A DNA stretch of 46,129 nt. Origin: Actinomycetes bacterium (GTDB taxonomy: Bacteria; Actinomycetota; Actinomycetes; Actinomycetales; Cellulomonadaceae). The notes under the pieces were generated by a model. That model did not search any database, was not told where the DNA came from, and saw only the letters and a program-made list of their open reading frames with translations. The translations under genes and the position numbers were made by a program. Shown here in pieces: positions 1 to 6,355 of the stretch (position 1 is the first letter of the stretch; each line of letters begins with the position of its first letter). Location: positions 1 to 46,129 of the forward strand of contig JAEWYD010000175.1 in NCBI GenBank assembly GCA_023462275.1, in the 5' to 3' direction.

Positions 1-355
1 CCGGGGGCGGGGTCGCCGTCGGGCCGGGCGTCGGCGCGGCCGTGGCCGTGGGGCTCGGCGTCGGCGTGGGCGTCGGGCTGGCCGACGGGCTCGGCGACGT
101 CGTGCCGACGACGCTGGTCGGGACGCCGTTCACCGGCGGCGCCTCGGTGACCCAGGGTCGCGTGATGCCGAGCATCGCGACCGCGACGACGGCGAGGCCG
201 GTGGCGCCCACCGTCGCCCCACCGACGACGCGGCGCCGACGGATGTCCCGGAGATAGCGGCCGACGCCGTCGGCGGTGAAGGGATGCTCGCGCGCCGCCT
301 CGGCTGCGCCGGTCTCGGCGCTCGCGCGGATGAGGGCGGCCAGCTCCTCGCTCAT
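1..355 (-). CDS. Membrane protein following an ECF sigma factor, possible anti-sigma (partial)
   Basis: The ATG at 355 overlaps the stop codon of the upstream sigma-factor gene (ATGA), so the two are translationally coupled. The visible 118 residues start with a short acidic, helical cytoplasmic part (MSEELAALIRASAE), then a basic RDIRRRR stretch and one membrane segment (about residues 47-63, VVGGATVGATGLAVVAVAM). Outside the membrane comes a Thr/Pro/Ser-rich linker (SPTPTPTPSPTATAAP). The gene runs off the left edge, so the extracytoplasmic domain is unseen. Position and topology suggest a regulator or sensor partner of the sigma factor. No anti-sigma zinc motif (HxxxCxxC) is visible in the part present, so the role is inferred only. 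Confidence 0.75.
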   Translation of the reverse strand, partial: MSEELAALIRASAETGAAEAAREHPFTADGVGRYLRDIRRRRVVGGATVGATGLAVVAVAMLGITRPWVTEAPPVNGVPTSVVGTTSPSPSASPTPTPTPSPTATAAPTPGPTATPPP

Positions 356-888
356 CGCGGCCCACCTCCGCTCACCCGGATCTCGCCCGCGGAGACCTCG
401 GCGTCGGCGGCGGTCCCCAGCATCGCGTTGAGGGCGTGGATGCCGTCGCTGAGGTAGCGCTTGACCGCCCCGTCGCTCACGCCGAGCCGACCCGCGATCT
501 CGTTGACGGTGAGGTCGTCGTAGAAGCGGAGCACCACGCACGCCCGTTGGCGCTGCGGCAGGGTGCGCAGCGCCGCCCGCGCGTCGAGCCGGCCCGCGAC
601 GTCGTCCTCCCGGTCGACCGCCTGCGCCGCCGGGCCGCCGAGGGCCGCCGTCCACCGACGGCGGGACCGGACGCCGTCGACGAAGCTGCTGACGATCGCG
701 CGGCGCACGTACGCGTCAGCCGCGTTGAGGCTCGGGAACGAGCGCGGCCGGCCGAAGGTGCGGATGACGGCGTCGTGCACCAGGTCCTCCGCGCTCGATC
801 GGTCGCCGGTCAGCAGGGCCGCGTAGCCGATCAGCGCCGCGCCACGCTCGCGCAGCAGCTGGTCGACCAGCATCTGCCATGTGGCCAC
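352..888 (-). CDS. ECF-type RNA polymerase sigma factor
   Basis: This 178-aa protein has sigma region 2 at about residues 10-75 (YAALLTGDRSSAEDLVHDAV, then YVRRAIVSSFVDGVRSRRRW). Sigma region 4 lies at about 105-155 (LPQRQRACVVLRFYDDLTVNEIAGRLGVSDGAVKRYLSDG, an obvious helix-turn-helix). Length and the absence of regions 1 and 3 are typical of extracytoplasmic-function sigma factors, and it resembles the actinobacterial SigE-like group. The start taken is GTG at 888; an in-frame ATG at 873 is possible because no strong ribosome site precedes either. It overlaps the downstream membrane-protein gene by 4 bp, the usual layout of a sigma factor and its membrane partner. Its regulon is unknown. 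Confidence 0.88.
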   Translation of the reverse strand: MATWQMLVDQLLRERGAALIGYAALLTGDRSSAEDLVHDAVIRTFGRPRSFPSLNAADAYVRRAIVSSFVDGVRSRRRWTAALGGPAAQAVDREDDVAGRLDARAALRTLPQRQRACVVLRFYDDLTVNEIAGRLGVSDGAVKRYLSDGIHALNAMLGTAADAEVSAGEIRVSGGGPR

Positions 889-1081
889 CCGAGGCCCCTT
901 CCCGGCAGCGGAGACCTGCCCTCGAGGCGACGACCTACGTGAGTGCGAACGGAGCGATGGCCCTTCTGTTCTACTCGCACGCGCCCGCCCAGAGGGCTCG
1001 ATTCGTCGGCTCTCCTCCGACCGACCCGCGTCCTGGCGCGGCTGCGGGGCGCGTGACCTGCTCCGGTACGCTCGGCGCCGA
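889..1081. other. Intergenic region before tRNA-Arg
   Basis: The only signal I can point to is TACGCT at about 1067-1072, a plausible -10 box for the tRNA gene that follows at 1082. I see no coding potential consistent with the neighbours. Confidence 0.4.
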
Positions 1082-1154
1082 GCCCCCGTAGCTCAGTGGA
1101 TAGAGCGTCGGACTTCTAATCCGTTGGTCGCAGGTTCGAATCCTGCCGGGGGCG
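1082..1154 (+). tRNA. tRNA-Arg (anticodon UCU)
   Basis: The cloverleaf is complete. Acceptor stem GCCCCCG (1082-1088) pairs with CGGGGGC (1147-1153), and the discriminator base is G at 1154. The D-arm contains AGCTCAGTGGATAGAGC, the anticodon loop CTTCTAA places TCT at 1115-1117, and the T-arm is GCAGGTTCGAATCCTGC. CCA is not encoded. It reads AGA codons, which are rare in this GC-rich genome. Confidence 0.96.
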
Positions 1155-1173
1155 CCCGTGCGCCGCCCGTACC

Positions 1174-1665
1174 TCAGGCCAGCGGCCGGACGAGCCGGGT
1201 CACGGTCCGCCGGGCGTCGCCCGACGGGTCGCCCAGCCGCTCCTCCCAGTGCGCGTCAGCGGGCTCCAGCTGCCGGACGTCGAGCCACACCGCGAGCTCG
1301 CGCCGCAGGCCGGCCACGGCGTCGGCGTCGCCCTCCGCGCGCGCCACCGCCGCGCGCCCCCCGGGGCGCCGGACCACTTCGACGGCGATCGCGTCGCCGT
1401 CACCACCGCCAGCGACGTCCCCGACGCGCAACCCGGCCACCGGGACGCCGACGACGACGTCGGCCACGTGGCGGGCGCCGCCGTGCCACAGGAACGGCGC
1501 ACCGACCACGACGCCCCCGGCGCGCTGCACCGCGGCGGCCACCGCGTCCGCGCTCCGCTCGAACGGCCCGCCGACGTCGTGCGCGTGCGCCTCCGGGTGG
1601 CCGTGCGGCCACCGCGTCACGGCCACGAGCCGCGCCGCGACGTCCTCGACCCTGATCTCCACCAT
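1174..1665 (-). CDS. Hypothetical protein (163 aa)
   Basis: I do not recognise this protein. The start is ATG at 1665, preceded by a good ribosome site (GGAGGA, 5 nt away); the longer open frame to 1875 lacks such a site. It begins MVEIRVEDVAARLVAV and is rich in Ala, Val and Asp, with no signal peptide or membrane segment, so it is probably cytosolic. Alternating beta-like strands (VVVGAPFLWHGG, VADVVVGVPVAGLRVG, DAIAVEVVRRPGG) faintly recall GyrI-like or effector-binding domains, but no motif is decisive. It converges on tRNA-Arg and diverges from the small ORF at 1874. Confidence 0.6.
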   Translation of the reverse strand: MVEIRVEDVAARLVAVTRWPHGHPEAHAHDVGGPFERSADAVAAAVQRAGGVVVGAPFLWHGGARHVADVVVGVPVAGLRVGDVAGGGDGDAIAVEVVRRPGGRAAVARAEGDADAVAGLRRELAVWLDVRQLEPADAHWEERLGDPSGDARRTVTRLVRPLA

Positions 1666-1873
1666 GTGGTCCTCCCGCGCCCATCCTGCCGGTCGCCGTG
1701 CCGCTCGCGGGCACCGGCATCGGCGCGTCGCGTGCACGACGTCGCAGGTCAGCCGACGTGAAAAAGCGCGTGCGTGCGCGGGTCCCGGCCTGGGATGGTG
1801 GTCCCACCGCGGCGCCGGACCTGGCCCGTCCCACCGCCGGTCACCCACCCCGACATCCGACCAGGAGACACCC
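1666..1873. other. Divergent intergenic region
   Basis: The region lies between the hypothetical gene on the minus strand and the 55-aa ORF on the plus strand, and must hold both promoters. An imperfect hairpin (GGTCCCGGCC..GGTGGTCCCACC, about 1781-1806) and the AGGAG ribosome site of the small ORF (1863-1867) are visible. I could not place convincing -35/-10 pairs. Confidence 0.35.
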
Positions 1874-2041
1874 ATGCATCCGATGACCCTCTACGACGCC
1901 GCCGTGCTGGAGCACCAGCACGCGACCCGTCAGCGCGCACGCGACCACGTCGTCGCGCTGCGCCGTCGTGAGCGCGCCGCGCGCCTCACTCGTGGCGCCC
2001 GTCCCACGGCCGCCACCGCCGCCCGCCCCGCGACGGCCTGA
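1874..2041 (+). CDS. Small basic hypothetical protein (55 aa)
   Basis: The ORF starts at ATG 1874 with AGGAG seven bases upstream and ends TGA at 2039-2041. The product begins MHPMTLYDAAVLEHQHATRQRARDH in outline and continues with RRRERAARLTRG. It is strongly basic, helical at its N-terminus and Ala/Thr-rich at the C-terminus, with no signal peptide. Small arginine-rich proteins of this kind are common and mostly unstudied in Actinobacteria. The strong ribosome site is the main support for expression. Function unknown. Confidence 0.5.
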   Translation: MHPMTLYDAAVLEHQHATRQRARDHVVALRRRERAARLTRGARPTAATAARPATA

Positions 2042-2120
2042 TCGTCGCGGGGCGGCGGCCCCGACCCCCGAGCCTCGGGTCTGCCAGCATGGTCACCATG
2101 AGGCTCCGGGGGTCCCGCTG

Positions 2121-2396
2121 ATGGGCAGGCACACCGTCCCCGAGCCCGCCCACGCGCCGCTCGAGCCACCACCGTCCACCGCCCTGGACCTCCGCTCGCG
2201 CCTCGTCCTCGCCCTCACGGTCGGCATCTCGACCCTGCTGACCACCTCGTGGGCCGGGCTCCCCTGGGGCCAGGCCGGCCTCGCCGCCGGGGGCGCCGCC
2301 CTGCTCGTCCTGGTCGCGGCCTGGCTCGCCGGGACGCTGCCCGAGCGGCCGACGCCGTACAGTGACGCCCGTGACAGCGATCACCAACGGGAATGA
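2121..2396 (+). CDS. Small two-helix membrane protein (91 aa), tentative
   Basis: The frame starts at ATG 2121 and encodes a hydrophilic N-terminus, then two hydrophobic segments (about residues 27-46, LVLALTVGISTLLTTSWAGL, and 53-70, GLAAGGAALLVLVAAWLAG). Its last 26 bases overlap the start of the oligoribonuclease gene, and the orn -10 box lies inside it. No good ribosome-binding site precedes the start. The paired hydrophobic segments in a codon-position pattern typical of real genes make it plausible, but it could be non-coding. Function unknown. Confidence 0.42.
   Translation: MGRHTVPEPAHAPLEPPPSTALDLRSRLVLALTVGISTLLTTSWAGLPWGQAGLAAGGAALLVLVAAWLAGTLPERPTPYSDARDSDHQRE
2358..2363 (+). promoter_or_regulatory. 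-10 box of orn (leaderless promoter)
   Basis: TACAGT is followed by seven bases and then the GTG start at 2371, so transcription should begin at or next to the start codon. This is one of many such arrangements in the window. Confidence 0.6.
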
Positions 2397-3048
2397 CAGG
2401 ATCGTCTGGGTCGACTGCGAGATGACCGGCCTGGACCTCGGCGCCGACGCACTCATCGAAGTCGCTGCAGTGGTCACCGACTCCGAGCTCACCGTGCTGG
2501 GCGAGGGCGTCGACGTGGTCATCACGCCACCCGCCGAGGCGCTCGAGCAGATGGTGCCCTTCGTGCGGCAGATGCACACGACGTCGGGCCTGCTCGAGGA
2601 CCTGCCCGGCGGCGCGACCCTGGCCGAGGCGCAGCAGACCGTCCTGGACTACGTGCGGACCTGGGTCCCCGAGCCCGGCAAGGCGCCGCTCGCGGGCAAC
2701 TCGGTCGGCACCGACAAGGCGTTCCTCGACGTGCACATGCCCGAGCTGGTCGGTCACCTGCACTACCGGATCATCGACGTCTCCTCGCTCAAGGAGCTCG
2801 CCCGGCGCTGGTACCCGCGCATCTACTTCGCCTCCCCGGAGAAGACGGGGGGCCACCGCGCGCTCGCCGACATCCTCGAGAGCATCGACGAGCTGCGCTA
2901 CTACCGCGAGGCGATGCTCGTGCCGCAGCCGGGCCCCGACTCGGCGACGGCGAAGCAGATCGCCGCGCAGATCCTCGCGACCTCCGTGCGCCAGGGGCGT
3001 GCAGCGCAGCTGCGGGGCGACGACGGCGACGCGACCGACGCCGGCTAG
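2371..3048 (+). CDS. orn: Oligoribonuclease (3'-5' exoribonuclease)
   Basis: Orn degrades 2-5 nt RNAs, and linear dinucleotides from c-di-GMP turnover, to mononucleotides. The DEDDh exonuclease motifs are present: DCEMTGLD (Asp15 and Glu17), the middle motif around NSVGTDKAFLD, and the C-terminal HRALADILESIDELRYYRE with its His and Asp. The YRIIDVSSLKELARRWYP block is typical of Orn. I chose GTG 2371 because TACAGT at 2358-2363 is an ideal -10 box seven bases upstream, predicting a leaderless mRNA; an in-frame GTG at 2362 would overlap that box. At 225 aa it is slightly longer than E. coli Orn (181), owing to a C-terminal tail. It ends at a bidirectional hairpin facing tRNA-His. Confidence 0.95.
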   Translation: MTAITNGNDRIVWVDCEMTGLDLGADALIEVAAVVTDSELTVLGEGVDVVITPPAEALEQMVPFVRQMHTTSGLLEDLPGGATLAEAQQTVLDYVRTWVPEPGKAPLAGNSVGTDKAFLDVHMPELVGHLHYRIIDVSSLKELARRWYPRIYFASPEKTGGHRALADILESIDELRYYREAMLVPQPGPDSATAKQIAAQILATSVRQGRAAQLRGDDGDATDAG

Positions 3049-3091
3049 ACCCACCACGCTCGACGAGCACCCCACACACCCCGCACGACGA

Positions 3092-3123
3092 ACGACGCCG
3101 GCCCCCGAGGGGACCGGCGTCGT
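3092..3123. terminator. Bidirectional hairpin terminator between orn and tRNA-His
   Basis: ACGACGCCGG (3092-3101) pairs perfectly with CCGGCGTCGT (3114-3123) around a 12-nt loop. It sits between the convergent orn and tRNA-His genes and has no U-tract, as is usual in Actinobacteria. Confidence 0.7.
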
Positions 3124-3128
3124 CATGG

Positions 3129-3202
3129 GGTGGCTAACGGGACTTGAACCCGCGACCCCCTGGACCACAACCAGGTGCTCTACCAACTGAGCTATAGCCA
3201 CC
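3129..3202 (-). tRNA. tRNA-His (anticodon GUG)
   Basis: On the minus strand the acceptor stem GTGGCTA (3201-3195) pairs with TAGCCAC (3136-3130). The extra G at position -1 (3202) opposite discriminator C (3129) is the identity mark of tRNA-His. The anticodon loop contains GTG, and the T-arm is CGCGGGTTCAAGTCCCG. Confidence 0.96.
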
Positions 3203-3327
3203 ACGGCCCGAACCAGCGGGCCGGTCAGGAAGTCTAGCGGGTCCGGCGCGGTGCTCGACAACGTCGATTCGATCGGCGGGGCGCACCGGCCCCCACGGAC
3301 GGGCTTCCGCCCGCAGCGCCGTCGGCG

Positions 3328-4260
3328 TCAGCGCCGCACGCGCGCCACGAGGGCGTCCGCGAACCGGTCCAGAGCGCCGTCGACCAGGCCGAGGAAGAGG
3401 CTCGGCTCGACCAGCTCGAGCTCCATGAGCACCGGCTCCCCGGCGTCGTCCGTCACCACGTCGACCCGCGCGTAGAGCAGCGGGTCGGGAACGAGGTCCA
3501 CCCCGTCGGCCGTCCGCGCGAAGGAGGCCCGGGCGGCGCGCACGACGTCGGCCGAGAACTGCACCTCGCGCTCGGACGGCTCGAGCGGGCTCATCCGCTC
3601 CTCGCGGTACACGCCCTCGATGCCGACGTCCGGGCCGTCGAGCATGGCGCCCTTGAGGACGCTGTGGGAGTACTCGCCGGCGATGAACACGTGCGCACGC
3701 TCGCCCACCGTGTCCACGCTCGGGAGGTACCGCTGCACCATGACGGTGCGCTGCGCGGCGAGCAGGCGCCGCGCGTGCTGGATGGCGAGGCCCCGCGACC
3801 CGGCGTCGACGGCGGTGTACCGGCCCGTGTCGATCGACCCCGCCGAGACGGCCGGCTTGATGACGAACTCGCCCAGCGCCGGGAAGCGCGTGTGCAGTGC
3901 CTGGGACGTGAAGTGCCGCGACGGCTCCAGCCACATCGTCGGCACGACCGGGACCCCCGCCGCGTCGAGGTCGCGCAGGTAGTGCTTGTCCGTGTTCCAG
4001 CTGAGCACGGGGAACGGGTTCGCGAGCGCCGTCGCCACGTCGACGCGTCGCGCCCACTCGAGGAACTCGGCACGCCGCTGCGCGTAGTCCCACGTGGAGC
4101 GCACGACGACGAGCCCGTACGCGGACCAGTCGACGGTCGGGTCGTCCCAGACCACGGCCTCGGCCGGGACGCCCCGCGCCTCGATCGCCGCGACGAGGGG
4201 TGCGTCGTCCTCGTGGAGATCGGGCAGGGCGGCGCACGTGGCGAGGGCGATGCGGGTCAC
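3328..4260 (-). CDS. ATP-grasp domain protein
   Basis: The 310-aa product resembles glutathione-synthetase/RimK-like ATP-grasp ligases. These couple ATP hydrolysis to joining a carboxylate to an amine or thiol; the substrates here are unknown. Visible features are an N-terminal Rossmann-like region (MTRIALATCAALPDL, LVVVRSTWDYAQRR), a central block WNTDKHYLRDLDAAGVPVVPT, the ATP-binding FVIKPAVSAGSIDTGRY (about residues 137-153) and a C-terminal metal-binding part LMELELVEPSLFLG, with the acidic pairs expected for Mg-ATP. The start is GTG 4260 with TAGGGT six bases upstream (leaderless type). It converges on tRNA-His and is divergent from the STAS gene. No pathway neighbour identifies its substrate. 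Confidence 0.82.
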   Translation of the reverse strand: MTRIALATCAALPDLHEDDAPLVAAIEARGVPAEAVVWDDPTVDWSAYGLVVVRSTWDYAQRRAEFLEWARRVDVATALANPFPVLSWNTDKHYLRDLDAAGVPVVPTMWLEPSRHFTSQALHTRFPALGEFVIKPAVSAGSIDTGRYTAVDAGSRGLAIQHARRLLAAQRTVMVQRYLPSVDTVGERAHVFIAGEYSHSVLKGAMLDGPDVGIEGVYREERMSPLEPSEREVQFSADVVRAARASFARTADGVDLVPDPLLYARVDVVTDDAGEPVLMELELVEPSLFLGLVDGALDRFADALVARVRR

Positions 4261-4420
4261 GGACCCACCCTAGACGGCGCCGAGTCCGTCGGGGCCCGGG
4301 TGAAATGACGTGCCCCGGCGTGCACGACGATGCGCCGCCACTGTGCCGGTCGCCGGAATCTGCGGTTTGATCGTTGCACGGGGGCGACACGGCAGCCGAG
4401 CACGAAGGGCTGGATCGCGG

Positions 4421-4810
4421 ATGATCGAGGCACACGGGCGCGCGGACGGCACGCTCACGTCCGGGATGACGCTGCACGAGGAGCCCGAGCGCTCGCTCGT
4501 GACCATCTACGGCGAGATCGACCTCCTCGTACGGCAGAACGCGGCGCACCTGTGCCAGGCGGTCGCGACGCGGGGCCTGCCGGTCGTCGTCGACGCCACC
4601 GACGTGACGTTCGTCGACTCGGCAGGCATGTCGGTGCTCGTGCGGCTGGCGCGCGACGCCGAGGCGGGCGGCTACCCGGTGGTGCTGGAGAACGCGCCGT
4701 GGATGCTCAAGGAGCTGATGACGGTCACGGGCGTGGACCGGCTGCTGCCGTTCGCGGAGGGCGAGTCCGCCCCCGAGGCGCCCCCGCTGCCCGCCGACGA
4801 GGACATCTAG
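4421..4810 (+). CDS. STAS-domain anti-sigma factor antagonist
   Basis: The 129-aa protein has a SpoIIAA-like STAS fold: SLVTIYGEIDLLVRQNA, then LPVVVDATDVTFVDSAGMSVLVRLARDA. The DSAG motif carries the phosphorylatable serine (Ser67 from ATG 4421). Such proteins bind an anti-sigma kinase when dephosphorylated and so free a sigma factor. A PAS-PP2C phosphatase of the type that activates STAS proteins lies 1.5 kb away, but no anti-sigma kinase or alternative partner sigma gene is adjacent. The start at 4421 has only a distant purine-rich site; ATG 4466 is an alternative. A strong hairpin follows the stop. Confidence 0.88.
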   Translation: MIEAHGRADGTLTSGMTLHEEPERSLVTIYGEIDLLVRQNAAHLCQAVATRGLPVVVDATDVTFVDSAGMSVLVRLARDAEAGGYPVVLENAPWMLKELMTVTGVDRLLPFAEGESAPEAPPLPADEDI

Positions 4811-4832
4811 CCGGGCTTCGTCCGGGAACGAC

Positions 4833-4862
4833 GAAGGCCGGTGCCTCGCGGCCCCGGCCTTC
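4833..4862. terminator. Hairpin terminator after the STAS gene
   Basis: GAAGGCCGG (4833-4841) pairs perfectly with CCGGCCTTC (4854-4862) around a 12-nt loop, between the STAS gene and the convergent tRNA-Lys. No U-tract is present. Confidence 0.7.
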
Positions 4863-4867
4863 TGAAG

Positions 4868-4940
<73 letters not shown>

Positions 4941-5000
4941 GCGGTGCGCAACGTTAGCACCGCCGGGCCGCAGGAACGAAACCGGGACCCGCGGCTGCGG

Positions 5001-5270
5001 CTACTGCTCCCACCAAGGCTCCTCCGGCAGACCCTCGTCCTCGAGGATCTTCGGCGACTGGGGGCCCTCCGGCTGCGCGAGGTCGGCGAGCAGCGCCAGC
5101 GGCACGTGCTCGCTGAGCAGCGCCATCACCTCGGCAGACGCCTGCTCCTCCTCGACCTCCGGGGACGTCGCGGGGTGGGCGACACCGGCGTCGGTCTCGT
5201 CGTCCGGGGCGGGGTCCTGCCCGGCCGCACCGTGCTGCGTCTCGATGGGGTCCTCCTCGGGTGTGGTCAC
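5001..5270 (-). CDS. Acidic hypothetical protein (89 aa)
   Basis: I chose GTG 5270 because a GAGGAG ribosome site lies about eight bases upstream; the longer open frame to 5363 has no comparable signal. The product is very acidic and Pro/Glu-rich, begins VTTPEEDPIETQ, and ends in a more ordered helical part (VMALLSEHVPLALLADLAQP) followed by LPEEPWWEQ. It has no signal peptide or membrane segment. I do not recognise a characterised family; similar short acidic proteins are common in related Actinobacteria. A CRP-like palindrome lies just upstream (5301-5316). Confidence 0.65.
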   Translation of the reverse strand: MTTPEEDPIETQHGAAGQDPAPDDETDAGVAHPATSPEVEEEQASAEVMALLSEHVPLALLADLAQPEGPQSPKILEDEGLPEEPWWEQ

Positions 5271-5300
5271 GTGCGCACGTCTCCTCGTGGGGAATCGGCA

Positions 5301-5316
5301 CGTGACGGTTGTCACA
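5301..5316. promoter_or_regulatory. Candidate CRP/FNR-family binding site
   Basis: CGTGA-CGGTTG-TCACA fits the cAMP receptor protein consensus TGTGA-N6-TCACA with one mismatch. It lies 31-46 bp upstream of the GTG start of the acidic protein gene at 5270, where a regulator could act. A single site with no experimental support. Confidence 0.4.
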
Positions 5317-5372
5317 TGAGTCCACTGGACCATCCACCCCGGGCCGGCGCAACAGGGTCGCACCGGTCGGTG

Positions 5373-5705
5373 TCAGAGGTACAGGCCCGTCCCGGTCCCC
5401 GAGTGCTCGGGCTGCGCGACGCCGTGGATGTCCCGCTCGCGCAGCAGCAGGTAGACGACTCCCTGCAGCTCCACCTCGGCCCGGTCCTCGGGGTCGAACA
5501 GCACCCGGTCGCCGACGTCGACCTGGCGCACGTGCTCGCCGGCCGCGACGACGACTCCCCAGGCGAGGCGCTTGCCGACGCTGGCCGTCGCAGGGATGAC
5601 GATGCCGGCCGAGGAAAGCCGCTCGGCCGACTCGCTGTCCAGCCGCACGAGCACGCGGTCGTGCAGCATGCGCACCGGCGGCGGCGCGGGCGTGGTCTCG
5701 CTCAC
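5373..5705 (-). CDS. GroES-family (Cpn10-like) protein, orphan
   Basis: The 110-aa product keeps the Cpn10 core. MLHDRVLVRLDSE matches the N-terminal strand, AGIVIPATAS matches the edge of the mobile loop, and WGVVVAAGEHVRQVDVGDRVLFDPED matches the VGDxVLF segment. A short tail follows after VYLLLRERDIHGVA. It is longer than standard GroES (about 97 aa), the mobile loop is altered (SVGKRLAWG), and no groEL is nearby, so it may be a specialised or non-GroEL partner protein. The start GTG 5705 has TAGCGT seven bases upstream (leaderless type). It is divergent from bcp; the two -10 boxes are about 20 bp apart. Confidence 0.8.
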   Translation of the reverse strand: MSETTPAPPPVRMLHDRVLVRLDSESAERLSSAGIVIPATASVGKRLAWGVVVAAGEHVRQVDVGDRVLFDPEDRAEVELQGVVYLLLRERDIHGVAQPEHSGTGTGLYL

Positions 5706-5712
5706 GAGCCAG

Positions 5713-5743
5713 ACGCTACCCCAGCGTCGTCGGCCGCTAGGCT
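5713..5743. promoter_or_regulatory. Divergent -10 boxes of the GroES-like gene and bcp
   Basis: The minus-strand TAGCGT (5718-5713) serves the GroES-like gene with a 7-nt spacer to its GTG. The plus-strand TAGGCT (5738-5743) lies 31 nt before the bcp ATG, which also has a GAGGAAGG ribosome site. The boxes are back to back, so the two promoters may compete or be co-regulated. Confidence 0.55.
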
Positions 5744-5774
5744 TCGGGCACCGCTCGAGGAAGGTCGCGTCACC

Positions 5775-6242
5775 ATGCCGCAGCTCGCCGTCGGGGACGT
5801 CGCCCCCGACTTCACCCTGCCGACCGCCGACGGCGGCAAGGTTGTCCTCTCCGCCCTCCGCGGCACCAGCGTGGTCATCTTCTTCTTCCCCGCCGCGATG
5901 ACGCCGGGCTGCACGCTCGAGGCTGTCGACTTCCGCGACCTCCAGCCGGACCTGCGGCACGCGGGCTACGAGGTGCTCGGCGTCTCGCCCGACTCGGTGG
6001 AGAAGCTGGCTCGCTTCGCGGCGGCCGAGAACCTCACCTACCCGCTGGCGTCCGATGTCGACCGCCAGGTGCTCGAGGCGTACGGCGCGTGGGGCGAGAA
6101 GACCCTCTACGGCAAGGTCGTGACCAGCGTCATCCGCTCGACGGTCGTGGTCGGCCCGGACGGCCGCGTCACGCACGCCCTGTACAACGTCCGCGCCACC
6201 GGTCACGTCGGCCGGCTGCAGCGCGAGCTCGGGATCGGCTGA
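5775..6242 (+). CDS. bcp: Thioredoxin-dependent peroxiredoxin, Bcp/PrxQ family
   Basis: Bcp reduces peroxides using a peroxidatic cysteine recycled by thioredoxin. The AhpC/TSA fold is clear: VGDVAPDFTLPTADGG, VVIFFFPAAMTPGCTLEAVDF with the peroxidatic Cys46, then GVSPDSVEKLARFAAAENL and YPLASDVDRQVLEAYGAWGEK. In two-Cys Bcp proteins a resolving cysteine usually sits five residues after the first (TPGCTxEAC); here that position is Val51, so this is probably a one-Cys enzyme. Length (155 aa) is normal. The start ATG 5775 is preceded by AGGAAGG. It is followed by tRNA-Leu; a thioredoxin gene lies 1.8 kb downstream. Confidence 0.92.
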   Translation: MPQLAVGDVAPDFTLPTADGGKVVLSALRGTSVVIFFFPAAMTPGCTLEAVDFRDLQPDLRHAGYEVLGVSPDSVEKLARFAAAENLTYPLASDVDRQVLEAYGAWGEKTLYGKVVTSVIRSTVVVGPDGRVTHALYNVRATGHVGRLQRELGIG

Positions 6243-6267
6243 CCCGCTGCCCTAGGCTGACGCCCGA

Positions 6268-6349
6268 GCGCGAGTGGCGTAACTGGCAGCCGCGCCAGGT
6301 TTAGGTCCTGGTGCCCTCGGGCGTGCGGGTTCGAGTCCCGCCTCGCGCA
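6268..6349 (+). tRNA. tRNA-Leu (anticodon UAG)
   Basis: Acceptor GCGCGAG (6268-6274) pairs with CTCGCGC (6342-6348), discriminator A. The anticodon stem CCAGG/CCTGG encloses TTTAGGT with anticodon TAG. The long variable arm (TGCCCTCGGGCG) marks a class II tRNA. TAGGCT at 6253-6258 is its -10 box, ten bases before the mature 5' end. Confidence 0.95.
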
Positions 6350-6355
6350 CGCTGG

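Noticed and set aside
42..257. 71-residue open frame on the plus strand at the left edge
   Set aside because: It is antisense to the Thr/Pro linker of the membrane protein gene; its low-complexity Gly/Val repeat mirrors that linker.
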